A DNA stretch of 64,000 nucleotides, taken from contig NZ_CP096829.1 of the NCBI RefSeq assembly GCF_023272795.1, positions 4,898,001-4,962,000 on the forward strand, given 5' to 3'. The translations under genes were made by a program, and so were the position numbers. The notes under the pieces are model-generated. The model saw only the letters and a program-made list of their open reading frames with translations, searched no databases and was not told the DNA's origin. The stretch is from Flavobacterium humidisoli (GTDB lineage Bacteria > Bacteroidota > Bacteroidia > Flavobacteriales > Flavobacteriaceae). The first letter of the stretch is position 1. Each line of letters opens with the position of its first letter. This document shows, piece by piece, positions 53,505-61,051 of this stretch.

Positions 53505-53511
53505 AAAGTAC

Positions 53512-53526
53512 TCCGATTTTTTCGGA
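53512..53526 (+). terminator. Weak hairpin after the response regulator
   Basis: TCCGA (53512-53516) and TCGGA (53522-53526) form a 5-bp stem with a T-rich loop, followed by ATTATTTTATCTTT. It is short and may be only a partial terminator. Confidence 0.3.
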
Positions 53527-53713
53527 ATTATTTTATCTTTCTCCGAAATCTTCGTAGAAATATAAGATTTTGATTTTCTAATATTTCAACAATATTTTAA
53601 AAAAAAACCAGTAACAGCAGCAGTTAAGATTTCATTTCAGTTCATTTATCTGTTTCACAAAATTATTGGCATGTTCTTGGTCATTTTTAATAGCATATTG
53701 ATATCTAGACATT

Positions 53714-54280
53714 ATGGATCAGCTGCGAAATCATATTGAAGAAATTACCCCCATAAGCGATGAAGAGTTTGCTTACATCAAAACTTTTTTTACCAAAAAA
53801 AAAATAAAAAAACACCAGTATTTAATTCAAAGTGGAGACAAAGTACAATGCGAATATTGGATTATAAAAGGTACTCTTAGAGCATTTTACATTAATAAAG
53901 ATGGCAAGGAGCATATTCTTCAATTTGCGATAAAAAATTGGTGGATATCAGATTATAATGCCTATTTCAATCAAACAGAATCTGCCATAAATATTGTCTG
54001 TATGGAAGATGCCGAAATATTATGTCTAACGCTGTATGCAAGAGAAAAACTGGCTTCTGAACTTCATAAAATGGAGCATTTTTTTAGAATGAAGTTAACC
54101 CTCCTCTACTCTTCGCAGCAAAAAAGGATTATTTCTCTATTATCAGACAATCCAAAAGAGCGTTATGAAAAGTTTGCAAGTTATTATCCAAACATTTTGC
54201 AGAAAATACCAAAAAAATACATTGCAGAATATCTTGGCGTCTGTCGGGAAACACTGAGCAGGATTTATCTCAATAACTAG
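53714..54280 (+). CDS. Crp/Fnr-family transcriptional regulator (188 aa)
   Basis: Residues about 15-115 form the cyclic-nucleotide-binding-like barrel (QYLIQSGDKVQCEYWIIKG, then FAIKNWWISDYNAYF). Residues about 150-188 carry the recognition helix (AEYLGVCRETLSRIYLNN). It lacks much sequence after the helix, ending two residues beyond it; this is slightly short but normal in this subfamily. It lies 210 nt after the response regulator and 356 nt before the Hsp31-like gene, all on the plus strand. The Crp/Fnr-like dyad at 54470-54483 in that gap is a candidate target. The ligand is unknown. Confidence 0.87.
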   Translation: MDQLRNHIEEITPISDEEFAYIKTFFTKKKIKKHQYLIQSGDKVQCEYWIIKGTLRAFYINKDGKEHILQFAIKNWWISDYNAYFNQTESAINIVCMEDAEILCLTLYAREKLASELHKMEHFFRMKLTLLYSSQQKRIISLLSDNPKERYEKFASYYPNILQKIPKKYIAEYLGVCRETLSRIYLNN

Positions 54281-54469
54281 CTTTGAAGAGCTTAATATGT
54301 TATAAATAAATCTAGTAGATTTAAAAAGTTTACTCGTAGCAAATATTTCAATTCTGTGGAGCTCCTCTTCAAATTACAAATATTTCTCTAAATATTTCGT
54401 CCCACTAGGACTTTTTTAAATTCTCCTTATTTCTAAAAACTTCAATTTTTGACTATCAAATATCCATTC

Positions 54470-54514
54470 TTAACCAAAGTCAATGATTTGGAAAGAATGG
54501 CCGATATACTTTTG
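54470..54514 (+). promoter_or_regulatory. Crp/Fnr-like operator and promoter of the Hsp31-like operon
   Basis: TTAACCAAAGTCAA (54470-54483) has the TTRAC-N4-GTYAA arrangement of CRP-superfamily sites. It is part of a 21-nt motif (54467-54487) repeated with one mismatch at 57633-57653. TACTTTTG (54507-54514) starts 40 nt after the motif start, exactly as at the second site. The dyad centre falls near -43, a class II activator position. Confidence 0.75.
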
Positions 54515-54532
54515 CCTTGTTTTTAAAATTAA

Positions 54533-54563
54533 TGTGATCAAAATCACACTTTTAAAGTGATTT
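54533..54563 (+). promoter_or_regulatory. CRP-consensus dyad and overlapping inverted repeat in the leader
   Basis: TGTGATCAAAATCACA (54533-54548) is a perfect TGTGA-N6-TCACA. AAATCAC (54541-54547) pairs with GTGATTT (54557-54563) to form a second, overlapping inverted repeat. Both lie downstream of the inferred start point, so a repressor site or an RNA hairpin is possible. Confidence 0.5.
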
Positions 54564-54635
54564 GAATCAACTTCTAGCGAATATTCAAAATGGAAATTTG
54601 TATAAGAGATAACCGAAATATTAAAATGAAAAAAC

Positions 54636-56060
54636 ATGAAAACGACATCATATAATTCAATTACACAAAAAGTCTTAATAGTTGCACTATGTGCCTTTAT
54701 AACTATTACCGCCAGTGTTAAAGCTAAAAATTCTGAAAGCATGAAAAAGAAGATTTTATTCGTGGTCACCAACCATGAAAAAAAGGGAAATACGGGAGAG
54801 AAAACAGGTTTTTATCTTTCTGAAGTAACACATCCGTGGGATGTCCTAACAAGTGCCGGATACGAAGTTGATTTTGTCAGTCCGAAAGGAGGCAAAGCAC
54901 CTATAGAAGGATTCAATTTAAGCGATTCGACAAACAAGAAATTTTGGCTTGATACAAATTACAGACAAAAAATAGAAAACACACTGAAACCAGACGCGAT
55001 CAATCCTGAAGAATATGTAGGAATACATTTTTCAGGCGGTCACGGCGCAATGTGGGATTTGCCTAATAATAAACAGCTGAATGCAATAGCTTCTAAAATT
55101 TATGAAAATAACGGAATCATCAGTGCAATATCTCATGGTTCAGCAGCCCTATTAAATATTAAACTTGATAATAAATATCTGGTAGATGGCAAAAAAATTA
55201 ATGCTTTTACGAATGAAGAAGAAACTGCCGTAAAATTAGATAAAGCAGCGCCCTTCTTGTTAGAAACTAAACTTATAGAAAGAGGAGCCATTTTTGAAAA
55301 ATCAGGTTTATGGCAAACACATGTAACGGTTGACCAGCGTGTGGTTACGGGACAGAATCCGCAATCGGCAAAAGCAGTTGGTGAAGCTCTTTTAGAACAG
55401 TTAACAGCTTTTGAAACCATCGCAAAATTAACGATGTATGAAGTGCCAGAAAATGCCTCAGAACCATTTCGAAAAGCATTAAAAGATTATGTAACATCTT
55501 CGCTTTCATCTAAAGGAAACATTATGTCTGAAGCTTTTTACGAACAAGAAAAACCTAATGTGTTATGGCTAATTGAAAGATGGAACGAAAAAAAACAATT
55601 AGACGATTTCAGCAAAAAGTCACAAGCAAAAGCATTACAATCTTTAATCCAAAAATCCTTAAAAACTACGCCCAAAATCTATTATGTAAAAGATCTTGAA
55701 CCTTTAACCAAAGAGCAATGGCGAAAAACTTCCAAAAAAGAAGACAATCAGCTTGTGATTATGCTTTTTGTTGATGGGAAAAAAGGAACTGAACAGAATT
55801 TTAAAGACACCTATCATATCGCAATGCCACAATTTCGCAGTGAACCCGGCGTAGTAACCTACCAGCTTTCTGAAATTGAAGGAGATCAAACTCAGTTTGT
55901 AACCTATGAAAAATTTAGAAGCAATGATGCTTTTCAATATCATCTCAACTTTCCTCCTATTAAACCCGTAATCGAATATTTGGAAACCAGCATTAAAAAA
56001 CCTCCTTTTCAAAACGGACTGCACAATCTTATAGAATTTGCTCCGATGACAAGAGAATAA
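54636..56060 (+). CDS. Exported Hsp31/DJ-1-like protein with Ser in place of the catalytic Cys, fused to ABM-like domains (474 aa)
   Basis: Residues 1-30 form a signal segment. Residues 37-255 form a class I glutamine-amidotransferase-like domain of the Hsp31 subgroup (KKILFVVTNHEKKGNTGEKT, GYEVDFVSPKGG, VGIHFSGGHGAMWDLP). The nucleophile elbow reads AISHGSAALL, so Ser166 replaces the usual Cys before His167 (Hsp31 proteins have CHGP). Glyoxalase or deglycase activity is therefore doubtful. Residues 265-474 look like two antibiotic-biosynthesis-monooxygenase-like modules (YVKDLEPLTKEQWRKT-like, VTYQLSEIEGDQTQFVTYEK). A 9-codon frame (54626-54655) overlaps the start. The second DJ-1-family gene follows after 37 nt, and the operon carries the Crp/Fnr-like operator. 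Confidence 0.82.
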   Translation: MKTTSYNSITQKVLIVALCAFITITASVKAKNSESMKKKILFVVTNHEKKGNTGEKTGFYLSEVTHPWDVLTSAGYEVDFVSPKGGKAPIEGFNLSDSTNKKFWLDTNYRQKIENTLKPDAINPEEYVGIHFSGGHGAMWDLPNNKQLNAIASKIYENNGIISAISHGSAALLNIKLDNKYLVDGKKINAFTNEEETAVKLDKAAPFLLETKLIERGAIFEKSGLWQTHVTVDQRVVTGQNPQSAKAVGEALLEQLTAFETIAKLTMYEVPENASEPFRKALKDYVTSSLSSKGNIMSEAFYEQEKPNVLWLIERWNEKKQLDDFSKKSQAKALQSLIQKSLKTTPKIYYVKDLEPLTKEQWRKTSKKEDNQLVIMLFVDGKKGTEQNFKDTYHIAMPQFRSEPGVVTYQLSEIEGDQTQFVTYEKFRSNDAFQYHLNFPPIKPVIEYLETSIKKPPFQNGLHNLIEFAPMTRE

Positions 56061-56097
56061 AAAAGAAAATCAGTAGTAATAGTTAAAATAAAAAATC

Positions 56098-56895
56098 ATG
56101 AAAAAATTAAGACAAATTATGACAGCAAGTTTATTAAGCGCCGTTGCATTATCAGATGCACAAGCACAAGATATCGATCACAAATTAGATGTGATCAACC
56201 AATTGACAACACCGTCTCATGTTTCTGTAATGCCTGTTTCTTCGCTGTTAAATGCGCCTGGAAACGAAGCTTTAAGAGCCTTCTTTTTTAATCCTGTAAA
56301 AGACAAAACCGTTTTAAAAGGCAAAAAAATCGCAGTACTTGCTGCAGACGGTTTTGAAGAAATAGAACTAACTGGCCCTGTGTGGTATTTTAGAGAATTG
56401 GGTGCTCAGGTTGATATTGTATCGCCAAAATACAATCCTGCTCCAGCAAGATACGGATTAAGCAGTCCAGAAATGGCAAAAACACACGTTATGGCCATTC
56501 AATATTTACAGCCTGTTGGATGGATAAAATTTGACCGAACAGCAAATCAGATTAAAGTTAGCGATTACGATGCTGTATTTATTCCGGGAGGTGCGTGGAA
56601 TCCTGACAATCTTCGCTACGACAAAGACGTTATCAAATTCATTCAGGATTTTAATAAATCGGGGAAATTGATCGCTGCCATTTGTCACGCACCGGTTGTA
56701 TTGGCATCTGCTGATATTTTAAAAGGAAGAAAACTTACGGGATATTGGAACATTCAAATCGATCTTAAAAATGCTGGAGGAATTGTTTCTGATCAGCCAG
56801 TAGTTGTTGATGCCAACATTATAACAAGCAGACATCCTATTGATGTAGCTGATTTTTCGAAAGCAGTTGAAAGCTGGTTAGTTAAGAAAAAGTAA
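56098..56895 (+). CDS. Exported DJ-1/PfpI-family protein (265 aa)
   Basis: A signal peptide (residues 1-24) ends AQAQ, so the protein is periplasmic. Residues about 75-262 form the DJ-1/PfpI fold: strand KKIAVLAADGFEEIEL with the acidic residue Glu87 or Glu88, PGGAWNPDNL, and the nucleophile elbow AAICHAPVVL with Cys196-His197 intact. Members of this family include glyoxalases, chaperones and peptidase-like proteins; which applies here is not clear. It lies 37 nt after the Hsp31-like gene, which has lost the Cys, so the two may act as an active and an inactive pair. A convergent terminator follows. Confidence 0.87.
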   Translation: MKKLRQIMTASLLSAVALSDAQAQDIDHKLDVINQLTTPSHVSVMPVSSLLNAPGNEALRAFFFNPVKDKTVLKGKKIAVLAADGFEEIELTGPVWYFRELGAQVDIVSPKYNPAPARYGLSSPEMAKTHVMAIQYLQPVGWIKFDRTANQIKVSDYDAVFIPGGAWNPDNLRYDKDVIKFIQDFNKSGKLIAAICHAPVVLASADILKGRKLTGYWNIQIDLKNAGGIVSDQPVVVDANIITSRHPIDVADFSKAVESWLVKKK

Positions 56896-56922
56896 TTCTA
56901 TTACATTACTGCTGAATTAAAC

Positions 56923-56954
56923 ATAACGGGAGATAAAATTTTGTCTTCCGTTAT
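56923..56954. terminator. Bidirectional terminator between the DJ-1 operon and the Crp/Fnr gene
   Basis: Arms 56923-56938 and 56939-56954 form a 16-bp stem with two G-T pairs and no loop, with core ATAACGG/CCGTTAT. It lies between the stop at 56895 (plus) and the stop at 56970 (minus), with T-rich sequence following on the plus strand. Confidence 0.75.
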
Positions 56955-56969
56955 CATTTATTTTACGAA

Positions 56970-57545
56970 TCATTTACCGATCATTCTTTTACGAAGTCTA
57001 CTGAGAGATTCTGGTTTTATGCCGATGTAAGAGGAAAGCTGATTCTGCGAGACCATCTGAAAAAGATAAGGTTCTTTTTTTAAAATGGTTTTATATCGTT
57101 CTTCGGGAGTTTGAAAATGTAGCATTTCTTCTCTTTCAATAATGATTAAATAAGCATATTCTGCTATTAATCTTCCAAATTTGGACCAGTTGGGAGAACT
57201 ATGATATAAGTTTTCTACTTGTTCATATTCTAAAGCAATTACTTTGGAATCTTCCATCGCTCTGCAATAGTATTGAGCTGTTCTTTGCGTGATGAAACTA
57301 GCGAAATCTACCAGAAAATCATCTGGTTTTGCAAATCGGCAATTGATTTCATTCCCTTTATAATCCACATAAAACATTCTAAAAAAACCACTTTCTATAA
57401 AGTAGATATGACGGCAGATTTCTCCCTGTTGTAAAAGGTCGGTATCTTTTGTCACTTCCCTTCTTTCAATAATCGGAAGCATCAGACTATACTCTTCATC
57501 AGACATCGGGACAAATGATGTTATAACTTTTTTAAGTGCATCCAT
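56970..57545 (-). CDS. Crp/Fnr-family transcriptional regulator (191 aa)
   Basis: The N-terminal barrel covers about residues 20-110 (DTDLLQQGEICRHIYFIESG, CRFAKPDDFLVDFASFI). The C-terminal recognition helix is SYIGIKPESLSRLRKRM near 172-188. It is divergent from the 2TM-cupin-CMD-hydrolase operon, with the shared Crp/Fnr-like dyad (57636-57649) in the 217-nt gap. This is the usual layout of a regulator controlling the adjacent operon and often itself. It and the regulator at 53714 are the two candidates for reading the repeated operator. Confidence 0.88.
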   Translation of the reverse strand: MDALKKVITSFVPMSDEEYSLMLPIIERREVTKDTDLLQQGEICRHIYFIESGFFRMFYVDYKGNEINCRFAKPDDFLVDFASFITQRTAQYYCRAMEDSKVIALEYEQVENLYHSSPNWSKFGRLIAEYAYLIIIEREEMLHFQTPEERYKTILKKEPYLFQMVSQNQLSSYIGIKPESLSRLRKRMIGK

Positions 57546-57635
57546 AGCAATACGTTAAGAGAAATAACTTCTCTAAAATTAGATTTTATTCTGCTAAATA
57601 CAAAATGCTTTTTTTTAAATCTAAAAGATTCGTTC

Positions 57636-57680
57636 TTAACCAAAGTCAACGATGTTCCTCAAGCACCCGTTCTACCTTTG
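57636..57680 (+). promoter_or_regulatory. Crp/Fnr-like operator and promoter of the 2TM-cupin-CMD operon
   Basis: TTAACCAAAGTCAA (57636-57649) is identical to the core at 54470-54483. The surrounding 21-nt motif (57633-57653) differs from the other at one base. TACCTTTG (57673-57680), a TAnnTTTG box, starts 40 nt after the motif start, the same distance as at the other site. Confidence 0.78.
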
Positions 57681-57762
57681 TCATGTAAATAAATTGAAAA
57701 TCATACAATTAAAAAACATTTCATAAAAAAACAATCTATTACTAATCATTAAAAAAAAAATC

Positions 57763-57981
57763 ATGAAAACTAAATTTAACATCGACACTAAAGCACACAA
57801 TCCAAAATTAGGATTCAAAATTCACTTTCTTGTTTTCCTATTAGCAACTCCAATAATCTTCCTTATCTGGTATTTAACAGACACTACTTATCCTTGGCCG
57901 CTTTGGTCTACCTCTGCTTGGGCAGTTGGAGTTCTCTTTCACTATTTAGGTGTATTTGTATTCAGAAAAAATAAAATCTAA
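57763..57981 (+). CDS. 2TM-domain membrane protein (72 aa)
   Basis: A small inner-membrane protein with two hydrophobic helices (about residues 20-39, GFKIHFLVFLLATPIIFLIW, and 50-67, TSAWAVGVLFHYLGVFVF), matching the 2TM domain found in many Bacteroidota regulators and small proteins. Here it stands alone. It is the first gene of the operon with the cupin, CMD and hydrolase genes, only 11 nt before the cupin gene. Its role is unknown. Confidence 0.75.
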   Translation: MKTKFNIDTKAHNPKLGFKIHFLVFLLATPIIFLIWYLTDTTYPWPLWSTSAWAVGVLFHYLGVFVFRKNKI

Positions 57982-57992
57982 TCTCGATAATC

Positions 57993-58559
57993 ATGAAAAC
58001 AAACACAACATTCAGACGCATCGTAACCGGACATAATGTACAAGGAAAAGCAATTATAGTTTCTGATGAAATTCCAGCAAGAACTTATATGGTCGGTGGG
58101 CCAAATGGAGCTAAATTTCATGAGGTTTGGAACACGAAACAAACTCCTGCCTTAATAGACAGCATTTCTAAAGATGCTGAAGAAAACGGACTTATACTGG
58201 GTCCTCCAAAACAAGGAACAAGAATACGAGTGATCGATTTTCCGCCAGAAAGCGATGAAATCCGCAATCTTACCCAAGAACAAGCTTTGGAACATTTTAA
58301 ATCCATGAGTGGAGAAAACGCTTCAAAAGCTGGTGGAAATGCACCTCATCCTTTAATGCATAAAACCGAAACTATTGATTACGGAATTGTTCTGGATGGC
58401 GAATTGACCTTGATTGTGGACGAAGGCGAAACGACGGCAAAAGCTGGAGATATCATTGTACAAAGAGGTACCAATCATGCCTGGAGCAATCGATCTGGAA
58501 AAATCTGCCGTGTAGTCTTCATATTAATTGATGGAAAATTTGAAGAAAATCTTCGCTAA
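57993..58559 (+). CDS. Cupin-domain protein (188 aa)
   Basis: The C-terminal half (about residues 105-185) carries the conserved cupin barrel motifs: HPLMHKTETIDYGIVLDGEL (motif 1, with the His and Glu ligands of a metal site) and GDIIVQRGTNHAWSNRSG (motif 2, with His). The N-terminal half (RRIVTGHNVQGKAIIVSDEI) is typical of bacterial cupins linked with aromatic catabolism. It is in the cytoplasm. It lies between the 2TM gene and the CMD gene in the operon. The metal site makes dioxygenase-like or isomerase-like chemistry possible; the substrate is unknown. Confidence 0.82.
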   Translation: MKTNTTFRRIVTGHNVQGKAIIVSDEIPARTYMVGGPNGAKFHEVWNTKQTPALIDSISKDAEENGLILGPPKQGTRIRVIDFPPESDEIRNLTQEQALEHFKSMSGENASKAGGNAPHPLMHKTETIDYGIVLDGELTLIVDEGETTAKAGDIIVQRGTNHAWSNRSGKICRVVFILIDGKFEENLR

Positions 58560-58576
58560 ATCTAATAATCACTATC

Positions 58577-59131
58577 ATGCGAGTAAATCCTATACATCCA
58601 GAAACAATGAACGACGAAGTACGCTATGTACACGACGAAGTTGTAAAACTCATTACAACAAGCCAAGGGCCAGTTTCAATGCTAAACAACGAAGGTGCTT
58701 TGACGGGTCCGTTTCCGCCCATGCTTGGTTTCCCACAATTTGGAATTCCTGCTTTGAGTTTTGTTCGTTCCTTAGACAATCATGCAACACTTTCCAAGAA
58801 AGTGCGAGAAGTGGCTATTCTAACGATTGGCGCTGCCTTTGGTGCTCGTTTTGAACTTTATGCTCACGAAATTATGGCTAAACATTTTGGTTTTTCAGCC
58901 GAAGCAGTTGCATCGTTGGCATCAGGAATTCGTCCAAATGAATTAAATCAAGAAGAAGCTATCGCTTATGAAATTGCTTCTGTATTAGCCAAAGGCAAAA
59001 TTGTTTCTAACTCGTCTTATAATCTTGCCAAAGAAATTTTAGGGCAAGACGGAGTTGCCGAACTCATCTTTTTAGTTGGCGCTTATACGCTTCTTGCAAC
59101 TGTTTTAAATGGTTTTGATGTTCTTTCCTAA
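58577..59131 (+). CDS. Carboxymuconolactone decarboxylase-family protein (184 aa)
   Basis: Helical CMD/AhpD-like fold. The conserved helix reads VREVAILTIGAAFGARFELY followed by AHEIMAKHFG, with the FELYAHE motif (residues about 92-98) in place of the CxxC of AhpD, so it is not a peroxiredoxin-type thiol enzyme. Residues about 105-130 (AVASLASGIRPNELNQEEAI) are typical of the decarboxylase-like subgroup. It follows the cupin gene by 17 nt and is overlapped by an extended reading of the hydrolase gene. With the cupin and hydrolase it fits the breakdown or detoxification of a small aromatic or lactone compound, by inference from the family only. Confidence 0.82.
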   Translation: MRVNPIHPETMNDEVRYVHDEVVKLITTSQGPVSMLNNEGALTGPFPPMLGFPQFGIPALSFVRSLDNHATLSKKVREVAILTIGAAFGARFELYAHEIMAKHFGFSAEAVASLASGIRPNELNQEEAIAYEIASVLAKGKIVSNSSYNLAKEILGQDGVAELIFLVGAYTLLATVLNGFDVLS

Positions 59132-59180
59132 TCTAAAAAAACATCCGATTTTAATAAAAACAACAATAAATATAAAAACA

Positions 59181-60029
59181 ATGAAAAAATCAGAAATGAA
59201 TTCTCAAACTCCCTTCAAATCAATTTCAAAATTATTCCTGCTTTTGTTTACTTCCATCGCAAGTGCATCCTGTTCAAACGATGATAATACTGTAAAAAAA
59301 TCTCCAGTTGTGCTGGTGCATGGCGCATGGCAAGCATCATACGTATGGGATCAAACAGAAAAAGACTTAAAAGCTGCAGGTTACAATGTCACAGTCGTAA
59401 AACTGCCAGGTCACGGAGACGATACAACTCCAGCTTATCAGGTTTCGTTTCAGGCTTATGTTGATGAAGTTAAAAAAGCTATTAACACCTACAATGAACC
59501 TGTAATTTTAATTGGTCACAGTTTAGGAGGAGCTGTAATTACTCAAACTGCTGCAGAAATTCCTCAAAAAATCAAAAAACTGATTTATGTTGCTGGCTTT
59601 ATTCCGCAAAACGGAAAAAGCGTTTTGGATTATTCTCAAATGGATACGGCTTCACTTTTACCTCCATCATTAAAATTATCAGATGATCAAACTTTAGCAG
59701 GAATCGCGAATCCAGAAGTGAATCTTCCAAAAATATTTGCTCAGGATGCAACAGATGCCCAAAAACAATTTCTTGTTTCAAAATACAAAGCAGAACCGAC
59801 AATTCCGCTTGGAACGCCTTTAAACTATAAAACAGAAGATTTTAATGCTGGCGGGAAAAAGTATTACATCTTCACAACCGCTGATAATACTATTACTTAC
59901 AATTTTCAGCAAAAAATGGCAAAAGAAGCCGAAATTACCAATACATATACAATCAATTCAGGGCATAGTCCGTTTATATCCAAATCTGATGAACTTACTA
60001 AACTTATAAAAGACATTTTATTGAAGTAA
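59181..60029 (+). CDS. Exported alpha/beta hydrolase, esterase-like (282 aa)
   Basis: The N-terminus (residues about 14-31, SKLFLLLFTSIASASC) is a signal segment with a possible lipobox ending in Cys31. The catalytic core starts with the oxyanion-hole strand VVLVHGAWQA (43-52). Ser114 sits in GHSLGG. The usual catalytic His is in SGHSPF near the C-terminus. The domain resembles short esterases of the EstC type, with PGHGDD in the oxyanion loop. The start at 59181 is preferred over the upstream in-frame ATG at 59109, which would overlap the CMD gene and add a non-signal tail. It is the last gene of the operon; a terminator follows. Confidence 0.87.
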   Translation: MKKSEMNSQTPFKSISKLFLLLFTSIASASCSNDDNTVKKSPVVLVHGAWQASYVWDQTEKDLKAAGYNVTVVKLPGHGDDTTPAYQVSFQAYVDEVKKAINTYNEPVILIGHSLGGAVITQTAAEIPQKIKKLIYVAGFIPQNGKSVLDYSQMDTASLLPPSLKLSDDQTLAGIANPEVNLPKIFAQDATDAQKQFLVSKYKAEPTIPLGTPLNYKTEDFNAGGKKYYIFTTADNTITYNFQQKMAKEAEITNTYTINSGHSPFISKSDELTKLIKDILLK

Positions 60030-60040
60030 TTTTTAAATGA

Positions 60041-60075
60041 AAAAAAGGGTTGTTTCAAAAGGACAGCCCTTTTTT
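60041..60075 (+). terminator. Terminator of the 2TM-cupin-CMD-hydrolase operon
   Basis: AAAAAAGGGTTGT (60041-60053) and ACAGCCCTTTTTT (60063-60075) form a 13-bp stem with one G-T pair, followed by a T-rich arm. It lies 12 nt past the hydrolase stop. Confidence 0.85.
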
Positions 60076-60278
60076 GCTTGTGGGCGCAAAACATCGTTGC
60101 TAACACTTTACTCTCAAAAAAAAACATAAATATCTGATATAAAACACATTAAACTTTAAACTTACTCTATAAACCTTCATTAAAAAAGAATACCTTTACT
60201 TGTAATAATTGTTTGCATAATTGCCTTAGACTGATTCAAAAGAAATTTACCCTTTAACTAATTTCTATCGTACTTATT

Positions 60279-61043
60279 ATGAATAACAATTTTAGAGTCC
60301 TGATTTTATTACTTCCATTCAGTATATTAGGGCAAACTCAAAAAAAAGAAATCAACCAGCAGCTTCAGACTTGGGTTTCTATCAATACGGTTACCAAATT
60401 TGCAGAACATTGGGGAGTGATTGGTGACTTTCATATCAGGCGGAATGATTTTGTCGCCGATCCGAGTTTTTATTTTATAAGAGGAGGAATCAGCTATATT
60501 CCAAATTCAAATATTTCCTTAAATCTAGGATATGCGCACATGTGGCTAGCTCCGTCAAATCCCGACTGGAGTACTTTTGCAGATGAAAACAGAATTTACC
60601 AACAAGCGCAGTTAAACACAAAATTTGGAAATGTCAGCATTTTGCAACGCTTACGAAATGAACAGCGCTGGCAGGAAAAAATGGTCAACGATAAACCCAG
60701 CGGCGATTGGCGTTTTACCAATAGAATTCGTTATCTGATGAGTTTTACTTTTCGAATCTCCGATAAGAAATCATGGCCTCAAATGGTTCTTTCAGATGAG
60801 ATTTTGCTGCATTTTGGAGAAGAAGTCGTTTACAATACTTTTGACCAAAACCGATTTTTTATCGGAATTAGAAAAAATATTAATCCGAAATGGAGTTACG
60901 ATTTTGGGTATATGAATGTATACCAGCAAAAATATTCTGGCTATCAATATGACATGAATCACACCATCAGATTGTTTTTTTATTTGAGTACCAGCATCAG
61001 GAAAAAAGCGCCTTCTGAGATTGAGAATTCTGGCGATGAGTAA
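60279..61043 (+). CDS. DUF2490-like outer-membrane barrel protein (254 aa)
   Basis: A signal peptide (residues 1-18) ends LGQT. The mature part alternates amphipathic strands (TWVSINTVTKFAEHWGVIGD, SNISLNLGYAHMWLAP, NVSILQRLRNEQRW, WSYDFGYMNVYQQKY) with motifs RFTNRIRYLM and HLF-like ends. It resembles the DUF2490 family of predicted outer-membrane barrels. Its stop lies 8 nt from the stop of the convergent YheT-like gene, with no terminator between them. The function is unknown. Confidence 0.78.
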   Translation: MNNNFRVLILLLPFSILGQTQKKEINQQLQTWVSINTVTKFAEHWGVIGDFHIRRNDFVADPSFYFIRGGISYIPNSNISLNLGYAHMWLAPSNPDWSTFADENRIYQQAQLNTKFGNVSILQRLRNEQRWQEKMVNDKPSGDWRFTNRIRYLMSFTFRISDKKSWPQMVLSDEILLHFGEEVVYNTFDQNRFFIGIRKNINPKWSYDFGYMNVYQQKYSGYQYDMNHTIRLFFYLSTSIRKKAPSEIENSGDE

Positions 61044-61051
61044 ATTTGCTT

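Larger units (their letters stand above)
54281..54635 (+). other. Regulatory intergenic region, 355 nt
   Basis: It lies before the Hsp31-like gene and holds, in order, a Crp/Fnr-like dyad (54470-54483), a TAnnTTTG box (54507-54514), a CRP-consensus dyad (54533-54548) with an overlapping inverted repeat, and a 9-codon frame (54626-54655) overlapping the start. The first 180 nt show nothing else. Confidence 0.6.

Noticed and set aside
53667..53682. TGGCATG near 53667 as a sigma-54 -24 element before the Crp/Fnr gene
   Set aside because: The -24 part fits, but the -12 part reads TGGT instead of TTGC, so the invariant GC is missing.
57636..57649. TGACTTTG on the minus strand of the Crp/Fnr-like operator as a promoter of the divergent regulator gene
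   Set aside because: It differs from TAnnTTTG by one base and the same sequence occurs at 54470 where no divergent gene exists, so it cannot be separated from the operator itself.
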